In this document: one piece after another, positions 45,138 to 54,667 of the stretch
Layout of the letters: each line of letters opens with the position of its first letter
Numbering within the stretch: the stretch's first letter is position 1
Program-made: the position numbers and the translations under genes
From: Ralstonia pickettii
GTDB lineage: Bacteria > Pseudomonadota > Gammaproteobacteria > Burkholderiales > Burkholderiaceae
Length of the DNA stretch: 64,000 nt
Assembly: GCF_000607165.1 (NCBI RefSeq)
Contig: NZ_JFZG01000031.1
Coordinates: 1 to 64,000 of the forward strand
Direction: 5' to 3'
Notes under the pieces: model-generated
Seen by the model: only the letters and a program-made list of their open reading frames with translations
Told to the model about the DNA's origin: nothing
Database searches by the model: none

Positions 45138-46391
45138 ATGCGACGACTATTTTTGCCGCTTGGGCTAGCGGCTGTTGTGATCAGCCCATCTTTTGCTGCG
45201 AATTCCAACGCGGCACCCCTTGTTTCTTCCGGCACAGTACTGGAGGCTCCTGGTCCTTTGACGCTTGAGCGCGCCATGGAATTGGCGAGTGCAGGTAACT
45301 TCACGCTTTCTGCTGCGCAGAAAGAAGTCGATGCCAATGAAGGTGCGGTCATGCAGGCACGCACCATTCCCAACCCCGAAGTGGCCGCGACCATGGAGGA
45401 CACGCGCTCGGAGTCGCGCACGACGACCGGACAGCTCAATATTCCTGTGGAGCTGGGCGGCAAGCGTTCGGCGCGTATCGTCGCGGCCGAAAAAGGCCGG
45501 GAACTCGCGCAAGCGCAACTGGCGACAACGCGGGCCGAACTGCGATCCAACGTGATTCGCGGCTTCTTTGAAGTGCTGGTTGCCCAGGAACGGGTCAAGC
45601 TCGCGCAGGCCTCGGCGGACTTGGCCGCCAAGGGCGCGCAGGCAGCAACGCGCAGAGTGGCAGCGGGCAAGATCTCGCCGGTCGAAGAAACCAAGGCAAA
45701 GGTCGAGCAAGCCAACGCCGAACTCGAACTCGACAACGCCAACGCCGAACTGCGTTCCGCACGGGCCTCGCTTGCAGCGCTCTGGGGCAACGCCACGCCG
45801 CAGTTCTCCGCGGCGCAGGGTAGCCTCGACGCGCTGCCGTCACGGCCCGGTCTCACGGAGCTGCTGACCGAGCTCGACCACTCGCCGCTCGTATTGGCCG
45901 ACCAGGTCGAGCTGGATCGCCGGCAAGCCCTGGTGGGCGTGGAGCGCAGCCGCCAATACCCCGATGTGACCGTCAGCGTGGGGGCCAAGCGCGACAACAG
46001 CGCGAATCGCAATATGGCGGTATTGGGCGTATCGATTCCGCTGCCCTTGTTCGATCGCAATCAAGGCAACCTGTACGAGGCCATCCGGCGTGCCGACAAG
46101 GCGCAGGACGAGGTGCTGGCTAATCGCATCCGGCTGGCAAATGAGATGCAGCAAGCGTCGAACGAGTTGACGGTCTCTCGTCGCTCCGCGCAGACGCTCA
46201 AAGAGACGATCCTGCCGGCCGCCGAGCAAGCCTATAGCGCAGCGGCACGGGGCTTCGAAGCCGGGAAGTTCAATTTTCTGGATGTGCTGGACGCACAAAG
46301 AACGTTGTTCCAAGCACGTATCCGTTATCTCGACGTGTTGGCGAAGGTCTATCAATCCGTGACGACCATCGACCGCCTGTTAGGCCGCTAA
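45138..46391 (+). CDS. czcC: Outer-membrane factor CzcC
   Basis: The 417-residue protein has a signal peptide (to about residue 21) and two outer-membrane-factor repeats of long helices (IPNPEVAATMEDTRSES, VELGGKRSARIVAAEKGR, GIPLPLFDRNQG-like). It forms the outer-membrane duct of the CzcCBA pump for Co, Zn and Cd. It sits 15 bases before czcB. Confidence 0.9.
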   Translation: MRRLFLPLGLAAVVISPSFAANSNAAPLVSSGTVLEAPGPLTLERAMELASAGNFTLSAAQKEVDANEGAVMQARTIPNPEVAATMEDTRSESRTTTGQLNIPVELGGKRSARIVAAEKGRELAQAQLATTRAELRSNVIRGFFEVLVAQERVKLAQASADLAAKGAQAATRRVAAGKISPVEETKAKVEQANAELELDNANAELRSARASLAALWGNATPQFSAAQGSLDALPSRPGLTELLTELDHSPLVLADQVELDRRQALVGVERSRQYPDVTVSVGAKRDNSANRNMAVLGVSIPLPLFDRNQGNLYEAIRRADKAQDEVLANRIRLANEMQQASNELTVSRRSAQTLKETILPAAEQAYSAAARGFEAGKFNFLDVLDAQRTLFQARIRYLDVLAKVYQSVTTIDRLLGR

Positions 46392-46406
46392 CTCAGAATC
46401 CGAACC

Positions 46407-47984
46407 ATGTCTATCACGAATAAGCAGAAGACTGCGATCGCAGCTCTAGTGGCTGCTGGCCTGATCGCCACCGGCACCGTTCTATTGTTGGGGCCCTCGA
46501 CAGAGGGCAATGAGTCCGCTCGCGAGGCGGCCGAACACGCAGAGTCCGCCGGTCACCAGGACCGCGAACACCACGGCGAGCCGTCGAAGGACAAGCATGA
46601 AGACACGGCAGCACATGGCGACCAGGAGCACCATGACGCGCCGAAGAAGGGTCCACACGGCGGCAATGTCTACGCTGCTGGCAACGCTACCGTCGAGTTC
46701 GGCATGGCCGAGGACGGTGGGGAGCCCAAGCTAAGGCTGTGGGTCGTCCGAGACGGTAAGCCTTTGGTTGCCAATATCTCGGCCACTGGTGCCATCAAGC
46801 GAGCGGCGGGCGAATCGACGCCGATCAACTTCATGGCTGGGAAGGACAGTCTGGAGAGCGAGGCCGCTATTGCCGAGCCCCACGTGTTTGACGCGACCGC
46901 GTCCGTCACGTTGCCGGGCGTTCAGAAACCGATGACGGTCGCCTTCTCCAAGGAGGAGGGCAAGATCGAATTGACCGTCGACCAGGTCGCCAAAGCCGGC
47001 GTGGGTGTGGAAGTCGCAGGCGCTGCAGCCGTCCAGTCGGGCGTGCAATTCCCGGGAGAAATCCGCTTCAATGAAGACCGTACGGCGCATGTGGTACCGC
47101 GCCTTGCGGGGGTTGTCGAGCGTGTCCCCGCCAATATAGGCGAGCAGGTCAAGAGCGGACAGGTGCTGGCGGTCATTGCGAGCACTGCACTGTCCGAGCA
47201 ACGCAGCGAGCTGCTTGCCGCCCAGAAGCGCTTGAACCTGGCTCAGACGACCTACGCGCGCGAGAAGCGCCTGTGGGAAGAGAAGATCTCCGCTGAGCAG
47301 GACTACCTGCAGGCCCAGACTGCACTGCAAGAGGCGCAAATCGCCGTGCAGAACGCGCAGCAAAAGCTGGTTGCGATCGGGGCCGCACCGGCCACGACGG
47401 CCCTGAACCGATTCGAGCTGCGTGCACCATTCGACGGCATGGTGGTGGAGAAGCATCTGGCAATCGGCGAAGCCGTCAAGGAGGATGCGAACGTCTTCAC
47501 GATTTCTGACCTGTCCTCCGTGTGGGCCGAGTTCGTGATGGCGGCCAAGGATCTGGGCAATGTTCGCGTCGGTCAGCAAGTCACGATCAGTTCGACTGCC
47601 TTCGACAGCAAGGCGACCGGCACGGTGTCCTATGTGGGCTCTCTGCTTGGTGAGCAGACGCGCACGGCAAAGGCGCGCGTCACGCTGGCGAACCCCGACA
47701 TTGCTTGGCGCCCAGGCCTGTTCGTGACGGTGCAGGTTTTAGGGCCAGCCGTTCAAGTCCCTGTTGCAGTCAGGGCGGATGCGATCCAGGAGGTCAATGG
47801 CAAGCCGGCAGTGTTCGTTGCGGTGCCGGGCGGTTTCGTCGCCCAGCCGGTCAAGACCGGGCGCTCCACTGGCAAGGTGGTGGAGATCACGGAAGGCCTG
47901 AGCGCCGGCGCGCGCTATGCCACCGCGAACAGCTTCGTCCTCAAAGCCGAACTCGGCAAGGCTAGCGCCGAGCATGAGCACTGA
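46407..47984 (+). CDS. czcB: Membrane-fusion protein CzcB
   Basis: The 525-residue protein has an N-terminal anchor (residues of about 10-28) and a long His-rich linker (EHAESAGHQDREHHGEPSKD) that probably binds Zn(II). Lipoyl and hairpin domains (VPANIGEQVKSGQVLAVI; ELRAPFDGMVVEKH) and a barrel follow. It links CzcA to CzcC across the periplasm. It is 13 bases before czcA. Confidence 0.9.
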   Translation: MSITNKQKTAIAALVAAGLIATGTVLLLGPSTEGNESAREAAEHAESAGHQDREHHGEPSKDKHEDTAAHGDQEHHDAPKKGPHGGNVYAAGNATVEFGMAEDGGEPKLRLWVVRDGKPLVANISATGAIKRAAGESTPINFMAGKDSLESEAAIAEPHVFDATASVTLPGVQKPMTVAFSKEEGKIELTVDQVAKAGVGVEVAGAAAVQSGVQFPGEIRFNEDRTAHVVPRLAGVVERVPANIGEQVKSGQVLAVIASTALSEQRSELLAAQKRLNLAQTTYAREKRLWEEKISAEQDYLQAQTALQEAQIAVQNAQQKLVAIGAAPATTALNRFELRAPFDGMVVEKHLAIGEAVKEDANVFTISDLSSVWAEFVMAAKDLGNVRVGQQVTISSTAFDSKATGTVSYVGSLLGEQTRTAKARVTLANPDIAWRPGLFVTVQVLGPAVQVPVAVRADAIQEVNGKPAVFVAVPGGFVAQPVKTGRSTGKVVEITEGLSAGARYATANSFVLKAELGKASAEHEH

Positions 47985-47997
47985 CACGGAGACGGGC

Positions 47998-50900
47998 ATG
48001 TTCGAACGCATCATCCGGTTTGCCATTGAGCAACGTTGGCTCGTCATCCTCGCCGTGCTCGGGATGGCGGCGCTCGGCGTCTACAACTACGGGAAGCTTC
48101 CCATCGACGCGGTGCCTGACATCACCAACGTCCAGGTGCAGATCAATACCGCGGCGCCCGGGTATTCTCCGCTGGAGACCGAGCAGCGGATTACCTACCC
48201 CATCGAGACCGTGATGGCCGGCTTGCCGGGGCTCGAGCAAACGCGCTCGCTGTCCCGGTACGGCCTGTCCCAGGTGACAGTGATCTTCAAGGACGGCACG
48301 GACATCTACTTCGCCCGCCAACTGGTGAACCAGCGGATCCAGGAGGCCAAGGAACGGCTGCCCGGCGGGGTCACGCCCGCCATGGGTCCAATCTCCACGG
48401 GGCTGGGGGAAATCTACCTGTGGACCGTCGAAGCGGAAGACGGCGCTCGCAAGCCCGACGGTGCAGCCTACACGCCCACCGACCTGCGGGAAATTCAGGA
48501 TTGGGTGGTCAAGCCGCAACTGCGCAACGTGACCGGTGTGACCGAAATCAATTCGATTGGCGGCTACGCCAAGGAGTACTTGGTTGCGCCCAGCCTGGAA
48601 CGGCTGGCTTCCTACGGGCTGACGCTCACGGATCTGGTGAGCGCACTCGACAAGAACAACAGCAATGTCGGCGCCGGCTACATCGAGCGCCGCGGCGAGC
48701 AGTACCTCGTACGCGCCCCTGGACAGGTCAAATCGCTCGACGATATACGCGACGTCATCGTGGGCACGGCGCAAGGGCAGCCCATTCGCATCCGCGACGT
48801 CGCCGATGTTGACATCGGACGGGAGCTGCGCACCGGTGCCGCCACGGAGAACGGCAAGGAGGTCGTGCTGGGTACAGTGTTCATGCTGATCGGCGAGAAC
48901 AGTCGGGCGGTATCCCAGGCCGTCGACAAGAAAATGGCGGAGATCAATCGTACGCTGCCCGCCGGCGTCAAGGCGGTGACTGTGTACGATCGGACCGTGC
49001 TGGTCGACAAGGCGATCGCGACGGTCAAGAAGAATCTGCTCGAAGGCGCGATCCTCGTTATCGCCATTCTTTTTCTGTTCCTGGGCAACATCCGCGCCGC
49101 TGTCATCACGGCGATGGTTATCCCGCTGGCGATGCTGTTCACGTTCACCGGCATGGTCAGCTACAAGATCAGTGCGAACCTGATGAGTCTGGGGGCGCTG
49201 GATTTCGGCATCATCATCGATGGTGCCGTGGTGATCGTCGAGAACTGCGTGCGTCGCCTGGCGCACGCCCAGGAGCACCACAAGCGAGAGCTGACCCGCA
49301 GCGAGCGCTTCCACGAGGTGTTCGCAGCAGCGCGGGAAGCGCGGCGACCGCTGCTCTTCGGCCAGTTCATCATCATGATCGTGTACCTGCCGATCTTTGC
49401 CCTGACTGGCGTGGAGGGCAAGATGTTCCACCCCATGGCGTTCACGGTGGTATTGGCGTTGCTTGCAGCCATGGTGTTGTCCATGACGTTCGTGCCGGCT
49501 GCGGTCGCCCTGTTCATCGGGCGCAAGGTGGCGGAGAAGGAAAACCGGCTGATGGAGTGGGCCAGGCATCGCTATCAGCCGATGCTCGACGCGTCATTGG
49601 CCAACACGCCCATCGTGCTGACTTTTGCGTGCATTGCGATCGTCTTCTGCCTGGCCGTGGCATCCCGGTTAGGAAGCGAGTTCGTGCCGAATCTGAACGA
49701 AGGCGACATCGCTATCCAATCACTGCGCATCCCCGGAACGAGCCTGTCTCAATCGCTGGAGATGCAAAAGCAAGTCGAGTCGACGCTCAAGGCCAAGTTC
49801 CCCGAGATCGAGCGCATCTTCGCCCGTACCGGGACGGCGGAAATCGCCTCCGACCCGATGCCGCCCAACATCTCGGACGGCTACATCATGCTCAAACCGC
49901 AGGCGCAGTGGCCCAAGCCAAAGAAGACAAAAGAGGAGCTGCTCAGTGCGATTCAGGCGGAAGCTGAGAGGATTCCCGGCAACAACTACGAGTTCTCGCA
50001 GCCGATCCAGCTGCGTTTCAACGAGTTGATCTCCGGCGTTCGCTCCGATGTGGCGATTAAGATTTTCGGCGACGACAACGATGTGCTCAATGAAACCGCC
50101 GGCAAGGTTGCGGCGGTATTGCAAGGCATACAGGGCGCTACGGAAGTCAAGATCGAACAGACCACGGGGCTTCCCATGCTGTCGGTCAACATCGATCGTC
50201 AAAAGGCGGCCCGGTATGGATTGAACATGAGCGATGTGCAGGATGCGGTTGCGATTGCGATCGGCGGGAAGGAGGCAGGCACATTCTTCCAGGGCGACCG
50301 ACGGTTCGACATTCTGGTGCGCCTGCCCGATACCGTGCGGGGTGACTTGGAGGCGTTGCGTCGCTTGCCGGTGCCACTACCAAAAAGCGCTGCTGGCGAG
50401 TCGAAGACGACCTACATCCCCTTGAGTGAAGTGGCCTCGCTCGACTTGGCCCCCGGGCCAAATCAGGTGTCGCGCGAGAATGGCAAGCGCCGCATCGTCA
50501 TCAGCGCCAATGTGCGAGGCCGGGACATTGGGTCGTTCGTTCCGGAGGCCGAGGCCGCAATTGAGCGGCAAGTCAAGATTCCCACGGGGTACTGGATAAC
50601 CTGGGGCGGTACGTTCGAGCAATTGCAGTCCGCAACGACGCGGCTGCAGATCGTCGTGCCGGTTGCGTTGCTGCTCGTGTTCGTCCTACTCTTTGGGATG
50701 TTCAACAGCGTGAAAGACGGGCTTCTCGTGTTCACCGGCATTCCGTTTGCGTTGACCGGCGGTATTCTCGCGTTGTGGTTGCGAGGCATACCGCTCTCCA
50801 TTTCGGCAGCGGTCGGCTTTATCGCGCTCTCCGGTGTCGCGGTGCTCAACGGTCTGGTGTTGCTGTCGTTCATCCGATCGTTGCGCGAAGAAGGCCAATC

Positions 50901-51174
50901 GCTTGATACCGCGATCCGCACCGGGGCCCTCACGCGCTTGCGGCCCGTGTTGATGACAGCGCTGGTCGCCTCGCTTGGCTTCGTCCCGATGGCCATTGCG
51001 ACTGGAACGGGAGCCGAGGTGCAACGACCGCTGGCCACCGTGGTCATTGGGGGGATTCTGTCTTCGACGGCACTGACCCTGCTGGTATTACCGGTCCTCT
51101 ATCGCCTGGCGCACCGCAAGGACGAAGCCGAGGACATGGAGCGGACGGGCGAGATGGCACCGCGGTCCGCCTGA
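47998..51174 (+). CDS. czcA: RND Co/Zn/Cd efflux pump CzcA
   Basis: The ATG at 47998 (MFERIIRFAIEQRW) has GGAGACGG upstream and gives 1058 residues. Membrane segment 4 reads DFGIIIDGAVVIVEN at residues 402-416, the signature of divalent-ion (Co/Zn/Cd) heavy-metal RND pumps; the two aspartates and the glutamate carry protons and ions. The two large periplasmic loops and 12 membrane segments are present. It is the energised part of CzcCBA. The frame from 47917 is rejected. Confidence 0.95.
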   Translation: MFERIIRFAIEQRWLVILAVLGMAALGVYNYGKLPIDAVPDITNVQVQINTAAPGYSPLETEQRITYPIETVMAGLPGLEQTRSLSRYGLSQVTVIFKDGTDIYFARQLVNQRIQEAKERLPGGVTPAMGPISTGLGEIYLWTVEAEDGARKPDGAAYTPTDLREIQDWVVKPQLRNVTGVTEINSIGGYAKEYLVAPSLERLASYGLTLTDLVSALDKNNSNVGAGYIERRGEQYLVRAPGQVKSLDDIRDVIVGTAQGQPIRIRDVADVDIGRELRTGAATENGKEVVLGTVFMLIGENSRAVSQAVDKKMAEINRTLPAGVKAVTVYDRTVLVDKAIATVKKNLLEGAILVIAILFLFLGNIRAAVITAMVIPLAMLFTFTGMVSYKISANLMSLGALDFGIIIDGAVVIVENCVRRLAHAQEHHKRELTRSERFHEVFAAAREARRPLLFGQFIIMIVYLPIFALTGVEGKMFHPMAFTVVLALLAAMVLSMTFVPAAVALFIGRKVAEKENRLMEWARHRYQPMLDASLANTPIVLTFACIAIVFCLAVASRLGSEFVPNLNEGDIAIQSLRIPGTSLSQSLEMQKQVESTLKAKFPEIERIFARTGTAEIASDPMPPNISDGYIMLKPQAQWPKPKKTKEELLSAIQAEAERIPGNNYEFSQPIQLRFNELISGVRSDVAIKIFGDDNDVLNETAGKVAAVLQGIQGATEVKIEQTTGLPMLSVNIDRQKAARYGLNMSDVQDAVAIAIGGKEAGTFFQGDRRFDILVRLPDTVRGDLEALRRLPVPLPKSAAGESKTTYIPLSEVASLDLAPGPNQVSRENGKRRIVISANVRGRDIGSFVPEAEAAIERQVKIPTGYWITWGGTFEQLQSATTRLQIVVPVALLLVFVLLFGMFNSVKDGLLVFTGIPFALTGGILALWLRGIPLSISAAVGFIALSGVAVLNGLVLLSFIRSLREEGQSLDTAIRTGALTRLRPVLMTALVASLGFVPMAIATGTGAEVQRPLATVVIGGILSSTALTLLVLPVLYRLAHRKDEAEDMERTGEMAPRSA

Positions 51175-51237
51175 CGGAGATGGAGTTGACGGCGCGGACC
51201 CCGATGGTCCGCGCCGCTTACGCAAGGAGCTTTCGCC

Positions 51238-52212
51238 ATGGGCGCAGGACATGACCACAGCCATGCAACCGGGAACGAGCGTGCATTGAAAATCGCGCTC
51301 GCGCTGACCAGCACGTTTCTGCTCGCCGAGTTGATCGGCGGCATTTTGACCAAGAGCTTGGCGCTGATCTCCGATGCCGCGCATATGTTCACGGATGCCG
51401 CGGCACTGGCCATTGCGCTCGCAGCGATCCAGATCGGCAAGCGGCCGGCAGACAAGCAGCGGACGTTCGGGTACTACCGTTTTGAGATTCTGGCGGCGGC
51501 CTTCAATGCGCTGTTGCTGTTTGGGGTAGCGCTGTACATCCTCTACGAGGCATATCAGCGCTTGCGCGCGCCTGCCGAAGTGCAATCGTTGGGCATGCTG
51601 GGGATCGCCACCATCGGCCTCGTCGTCAACATCGTCAGCATGCGAGTTCTCGCAGGCGGCCGAGAACAGAGCCTCAACATCAAGGGGGCCTACCTGGAGG
51701 TCTGGAGCGATCTGCTGGGCTCGATCGGCGTCATTTTTGCGGCGATCGTTATCCGGTTCACCGGTTGGACCTGGGTCGATTCGGCTATCGCCGTGCTGAT
51801 TGGGCTGTGGGTGCTGCCTCGCACCTGGATCCTGCTCAAATCCAGCATCAACATTCTGCTTGAAGGCGTGCCAGAGGATATCGACTTACCATCCGTGGAG
51901 CAGGCGCTGTTGACAATTCCCGGCGTTCGCAGCATGCACGACCTGCATGTGTGGTCCTTGACGAGCGGCAAGACCAGCTTGACGGTGCACTTGGTCAACG
52001 AACCCGCCGTCAATCCCGAACGCGACATTCTGCCGGTCGCCCGAGACCGGCTTGCCGAACGCTTCGGCATCACGCATATCACCATCCAGTTCGAACTGCG
52101 GCCGTGCGCGCAGGCGGATGCCGTGACGCATTTCCGGCCCAGCGAGCCTATTGCTGCTGCGACGAGCGGCCAACCCGACGAACGCCACGGTCATCAAGGA
52201 CACTCTCATTGA
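51238..52212 (+). CDS. czcD: Cation diffusion facilitator CzcD
   Basis: The 324-residue protein has six membrane segments and the CDF signatures [22 protein letters not shown], with the HxxxD metal site, and a cytoplasmic C-terminal domain ([19 protein letters not shown]). His-rich ends ([19 protein letters not shown]) favour Zn binding. It exports Zn, Co and Cd from the cytoplasm in exchange for protons or potassium. Its stop codon overlaps the czcR start. Confidence 0.9.
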   Translation: MGAGHDHSHATGNERALKIALALTSTFLLAELIGGILTKSLALISDAAHMFTDAAALAIALAAIQIGKRPADKQRTFGYYRFEILAAAFNALLLFGVALYILYEAYQRLRAPAEVQSLGMLGIATIGLVVNIVSMRVLAGGREQSLNIKGAYLEVWSDLLGSIGVIFAAIVIRFTGWTWVDSAIAVLIGLWVLPRTWILLKSSINILLEGVPEDIDLPSVEQALLTIPGVRSMHDLHVWSLTSGKTSLTVHLVNEPAVNPERDILPVARDRLAERFGITHITIQFELRPCAQADAVTHFRPSEPIAAATSGQPDERHGHQGHSH

Positions 52213-52886
52213 AAATACTGGTCATCGAGGACGAGGCTCGAACCGCGGAATACCTGCTCAAGGGCCTGACTGAATCCGGATTTGTTGTCGATATTGCCGC
52301 AAACGGCATGGACGGGGCGCATCTCGCCAGCGAGGTGCGGTACGACCTGATCCTGCTGGATGTCATGCTGCCGGGTGCAGACGGCTGGAGCGTGATCAAG
52401 ATGATCCGGCAGAAGAGTGATGTCCCGGTTCTGTTTCTGACGGCGCGGGATGACGTGGCCGATCGGGTACGTGGTTTCGAACTCGGCGCCGACGACTACT
52501 TGGTGAAGCCGTTCGCGTTTGCCGAACTGCTCGCCAGAATTCGCCGCTGCCTGCGGCAAAGCAGCGGTCGCGAATCCGAGCATCTGAGCGTCGGCGATCT
52601 CGATATCGATGTCCTTGGCCGCAAAGTCGTACGCGCCGGCGTCAAGGTGGAGTTGACCAGCCAGGAGTTCGTCCTGCTCCATCTGTTGGCTCGCCGCAGT
52701 GGGGAGGTGCTTTCCCGCACGTCCATCGCCTCGCACGTCTGGGATGTCAACTTCGATACCGACACGAACGTCGTGGACGTGGCGATACGCCGTCTTCGCG
52801 CCAAGCTCGATGAGCCGTTCGATACCAAACTGATCCATACCGTCCGGGGCATGGGTTATGTCCTTGATCCTCATCGCGGAAAATGA
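52209..52886 (+). CDS. czcR: Response regulator CzcR (OmpR family)
   Basis: The start is a TTG at 52209 that overlaps the czcD stop, giving 225 residues, the usual CzcR length. The receiver domain has the acidic pair at residues 7-9 (EDE), the phosphorylated Asp51 ([10 protein letters not shown]), and Lys at about 101 (VKPF). The C-terminal winged helix ([30 protein letters not shown]) binds DNA. It should activate czc genes in response to metals sensed by CzcS. The rare start and tight overlap imply translation coupled to czcD. Confidence 0.9.
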   Translation: MKILVIEDEARTAEYLLKGLTESGFVVDIAANGMDGAHLASEVRYDLILLDVMLPGADGWSVIKMIRQKSDVPVLFLTARDDVADRVRGFELGADDYLVKPFAFAELLARIRRCLRQSSGRESEHLSVGDLDIDVLGRKVVRAGVKVELTSQEFVLLHLLARRSGEVLSRTSIASHVWDVNFDTDTNVVDVAIRRLRAKLDEPFDTKLIHTVRGMGYVLDPHRGK

Positions 52887-52889
52887 GAC

Positions 52890-54248
52890 GTGGCGCGTTC
52901 ACTGATCGGTCGGCTGACCTCGCTATTCTCGATCCTGGTCACGTTTGCGCTGGCTAGCATGGGGGCCTACGCCTACTACGCCCTGGATACTCAACTACGC
53001 TCGCGGGACGTAGAAATCATCGAGGCCAAGCTGACGCAGGTGAGCCACCTGGTCCGAGACGCTGGCAGCCTTGAGCAGACCGAGAAATTCGAACACAGCT
53101 TGTTCGATCTGGTCAGGGGATACGATGGTTTGACGTTGAGACTCCGAACACCGCAAGGCCGGCTCGTCTATCGAACGGCTGACGACCTGCCATCGGATTT
53201 CGATCAGGCGGCCACTGGGGTGGGAATTCATGACGACGGCACATGGATCATTGGAAAGCGCCTCGTCGAGGCGAGTGATGACGTACCGTTCGCCACGGTA
53301 TCGGTGGCCAAGAGCGGTAACGATAGGCGCCAGGTGGTGACCCGACTGGGCAATAGCATTGTCGTCGGCATTCTGGTGGGCGCGGTTTTCACCGCGCTTC
53401 TGGGCGCCTTGATCACCCGACGAGAACTCAGGCCAGCACGGGCATTGATTCAGCAGGTGCACCGGATTAACGTCGAACGACTCAGCTACCGCATCGACGC
53501 CCCCAGTGCGCCAACGGAGGTCCACGAAATTGGCGTCGCATTCAATGCCATGCTGGAGCGACTGGAGTCGGGCTATGAGCGGTTGTATCGTTTTTCCGCC
53601 GATCTCGCGCACGATTTGCGCACGCCATTGAACAACCTGATCGGCCACACCGAGGTGGCGCTCTCGCGTGAACGAGAAGCAGCCGACTACGTGACCCTGC
53701 TGGAGGACAACCTGGCGGAGTATCAGCGCCTCTCGCGCATGATTGACTCTATGCTCTTCCTGGCACGCGCCGACGCGGCGACGGTCGAACTGGGTCGTGT
53801 GCCAATCGAGCTCAGCACCGAGTTGTCCAAGCTGGCGAGTTACTTTGCCGTGCTGGGTGAAGACAAGGGCGTGAAGATTGAGGTCTCGGTGTCCGGCAGC
53901 GTGAGTGCCGACCTGACCATGTTCCGGCGCGCCGTCGGCAACCTGCTCTCGAACGCGGTCCGCCATGCTGACAATGGCTCGGTCGTGAGCTTGAACTGTC
54001 AGCGTGACGAAGACTCTGTCACAGTGCACGTATTGAATCAGGGCGTCCCGATACCTGACAAGGATAGGGAACGCGTTTTTGATCGGTTCTATCGTGGCGA
54101 CCAAGCGCGTTCCCACTCTGATCAGTCGACCGGTTTAGGGCTCGCCATCGTGAGATCTATCATGGAGTTGCATGCGGGCACTGCATCGGTCGCGACATTC
54201 CCTGGCAGCGTCACCCGGTTCTCACTCCGGTTTCCGTTCGTCGATTAG
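52890..54248 (+). CDS. czcS: Sensor histidine kinase CzcS
   Basis: The 452-residue protein starts with GTG, three bases after czcR. It has two membrane segments (residues of about 10-32 and 150-175), a periplasmic sensor region between them, a HAMP domain, HisKA with His241 (SADLAHDLRTPLNNLIGHTE) and an ATP-binding domain with the N box (GNLLSNAVRHADNG) and G box (STGLGLAIV). It senses Zn, Cd or Co in the periplasm and phosphorylates CzcR. It is the last gene of the czc module. Confidence 0.95.
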   Translation: MARSLIGRLTSLFSILVTFALASMGAYAYYALDTQLRSRDVEIIEAKLTQVSHLVRDAGSLEQTEKFEHSLFDLVRGYDGLTLRLRTPQGRLVYRTADDLPSDFDQAATGVGIHDDGTWIIGKRLVEASDDVPFATVSVAKSGNDRRQVVTRLGNSIVVGILVGAVFTALLGALITRRELRPARALIQQVHRINVERLSYRIDAPSAPTEVHEIGVAFNAMLERLESGYERLYRFSADLAHDLRTPLNNLIGHTEVALSREREAADYVTLLEDNLAEYQRLSRMIDSMLFLARADAATVELGRVPIELSTELSKLASYFAVLGEDKGVKIEVSVSGSVSADLTMFRRAVGNLLSNAVRHADNGSVVSLNCQRDEDSVTVHVLNQGVPIPDKDRERVFDRFYRGDQARSHSDQSTGLGLAIVRSIMELHAGTASVATFPGSVTRFSLRFPFVD

Positions 54249-54571
54249 CGAGCTGGGTGCGCGTATAGCGAGGCTTGGCGTCTCGCATTTGACAAGCATG
54301 CGAGCCGGCCCGACAGATGCAAGACCAGCGGAGATTGGCTGCTGGGGCACCACCATACGTTGCCGTGGAAAGGTGAACGTTTTTGGGGTGTGGCACTTGG
54401 CATCTCGCCTAACGACGAACCGCGGCTACGCAAGGTGAGTTTTCGCGTTGCCGGCCGCAACGTACTGTCGCCTTCCGCCGTGAGACAGGTGAGCGCGGCC
54501 AGCATTTCGAGAATCGCGCTTTTCTGGAGTTTCGTACCGAAGGTTTGGACTGGAGCCCTATGTGAGAGGTT
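54249..54571. other. Gene-free stretch between czcS and the resolution site
   Basis: About 320 bases without a convincing gene. No clear terminator follows czcS. The right end leads directly into the rst core. The stretch may be the join between the czc cargo and the original transposon. Confidence 0.4.
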
Positions 54572-54604
54572 TCACACGTGATAATCCGCCATTATCACAT
54601 GTGA
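54572..54604. other. Probable rst core site for TnpS
   Basis: TCACACGTGATAAT and ATTATCACATGTGA (arms 13 of 14) face each other around CCGCC. This is the form of a tyrosine-recombinase core site: two inverted binding arms around a short crossover region. In Tn4651-like elements the core lies between tnpS and tnpT; here it sits only on the tnpT side. Confidence 0.7.
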
Positions 54605-54642
54605 GATTTCGACTCAAACCAATCACCTTGACGCGTCAATTA

Positions 54643-54667
54643 GGTACGTATATACATGGTACGTACC
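54643..54667. promoter_or_regulatory. Palindrome over the tnpT start, probable TnpT operator
   Basis: GGTACGTA-9 nt-TACGTACC spans the tnpT start codon at 54656. A dimeric DNA-binding TnpT could bind here to control its own gene and act as the accessory site next to the core. Confidence 0.55.

Noticed and set aside
47962-49569. 535-residue leftward frame over czcA
   Set aside because: Antisense shadow of czcA; czcA itself has all family motifs.
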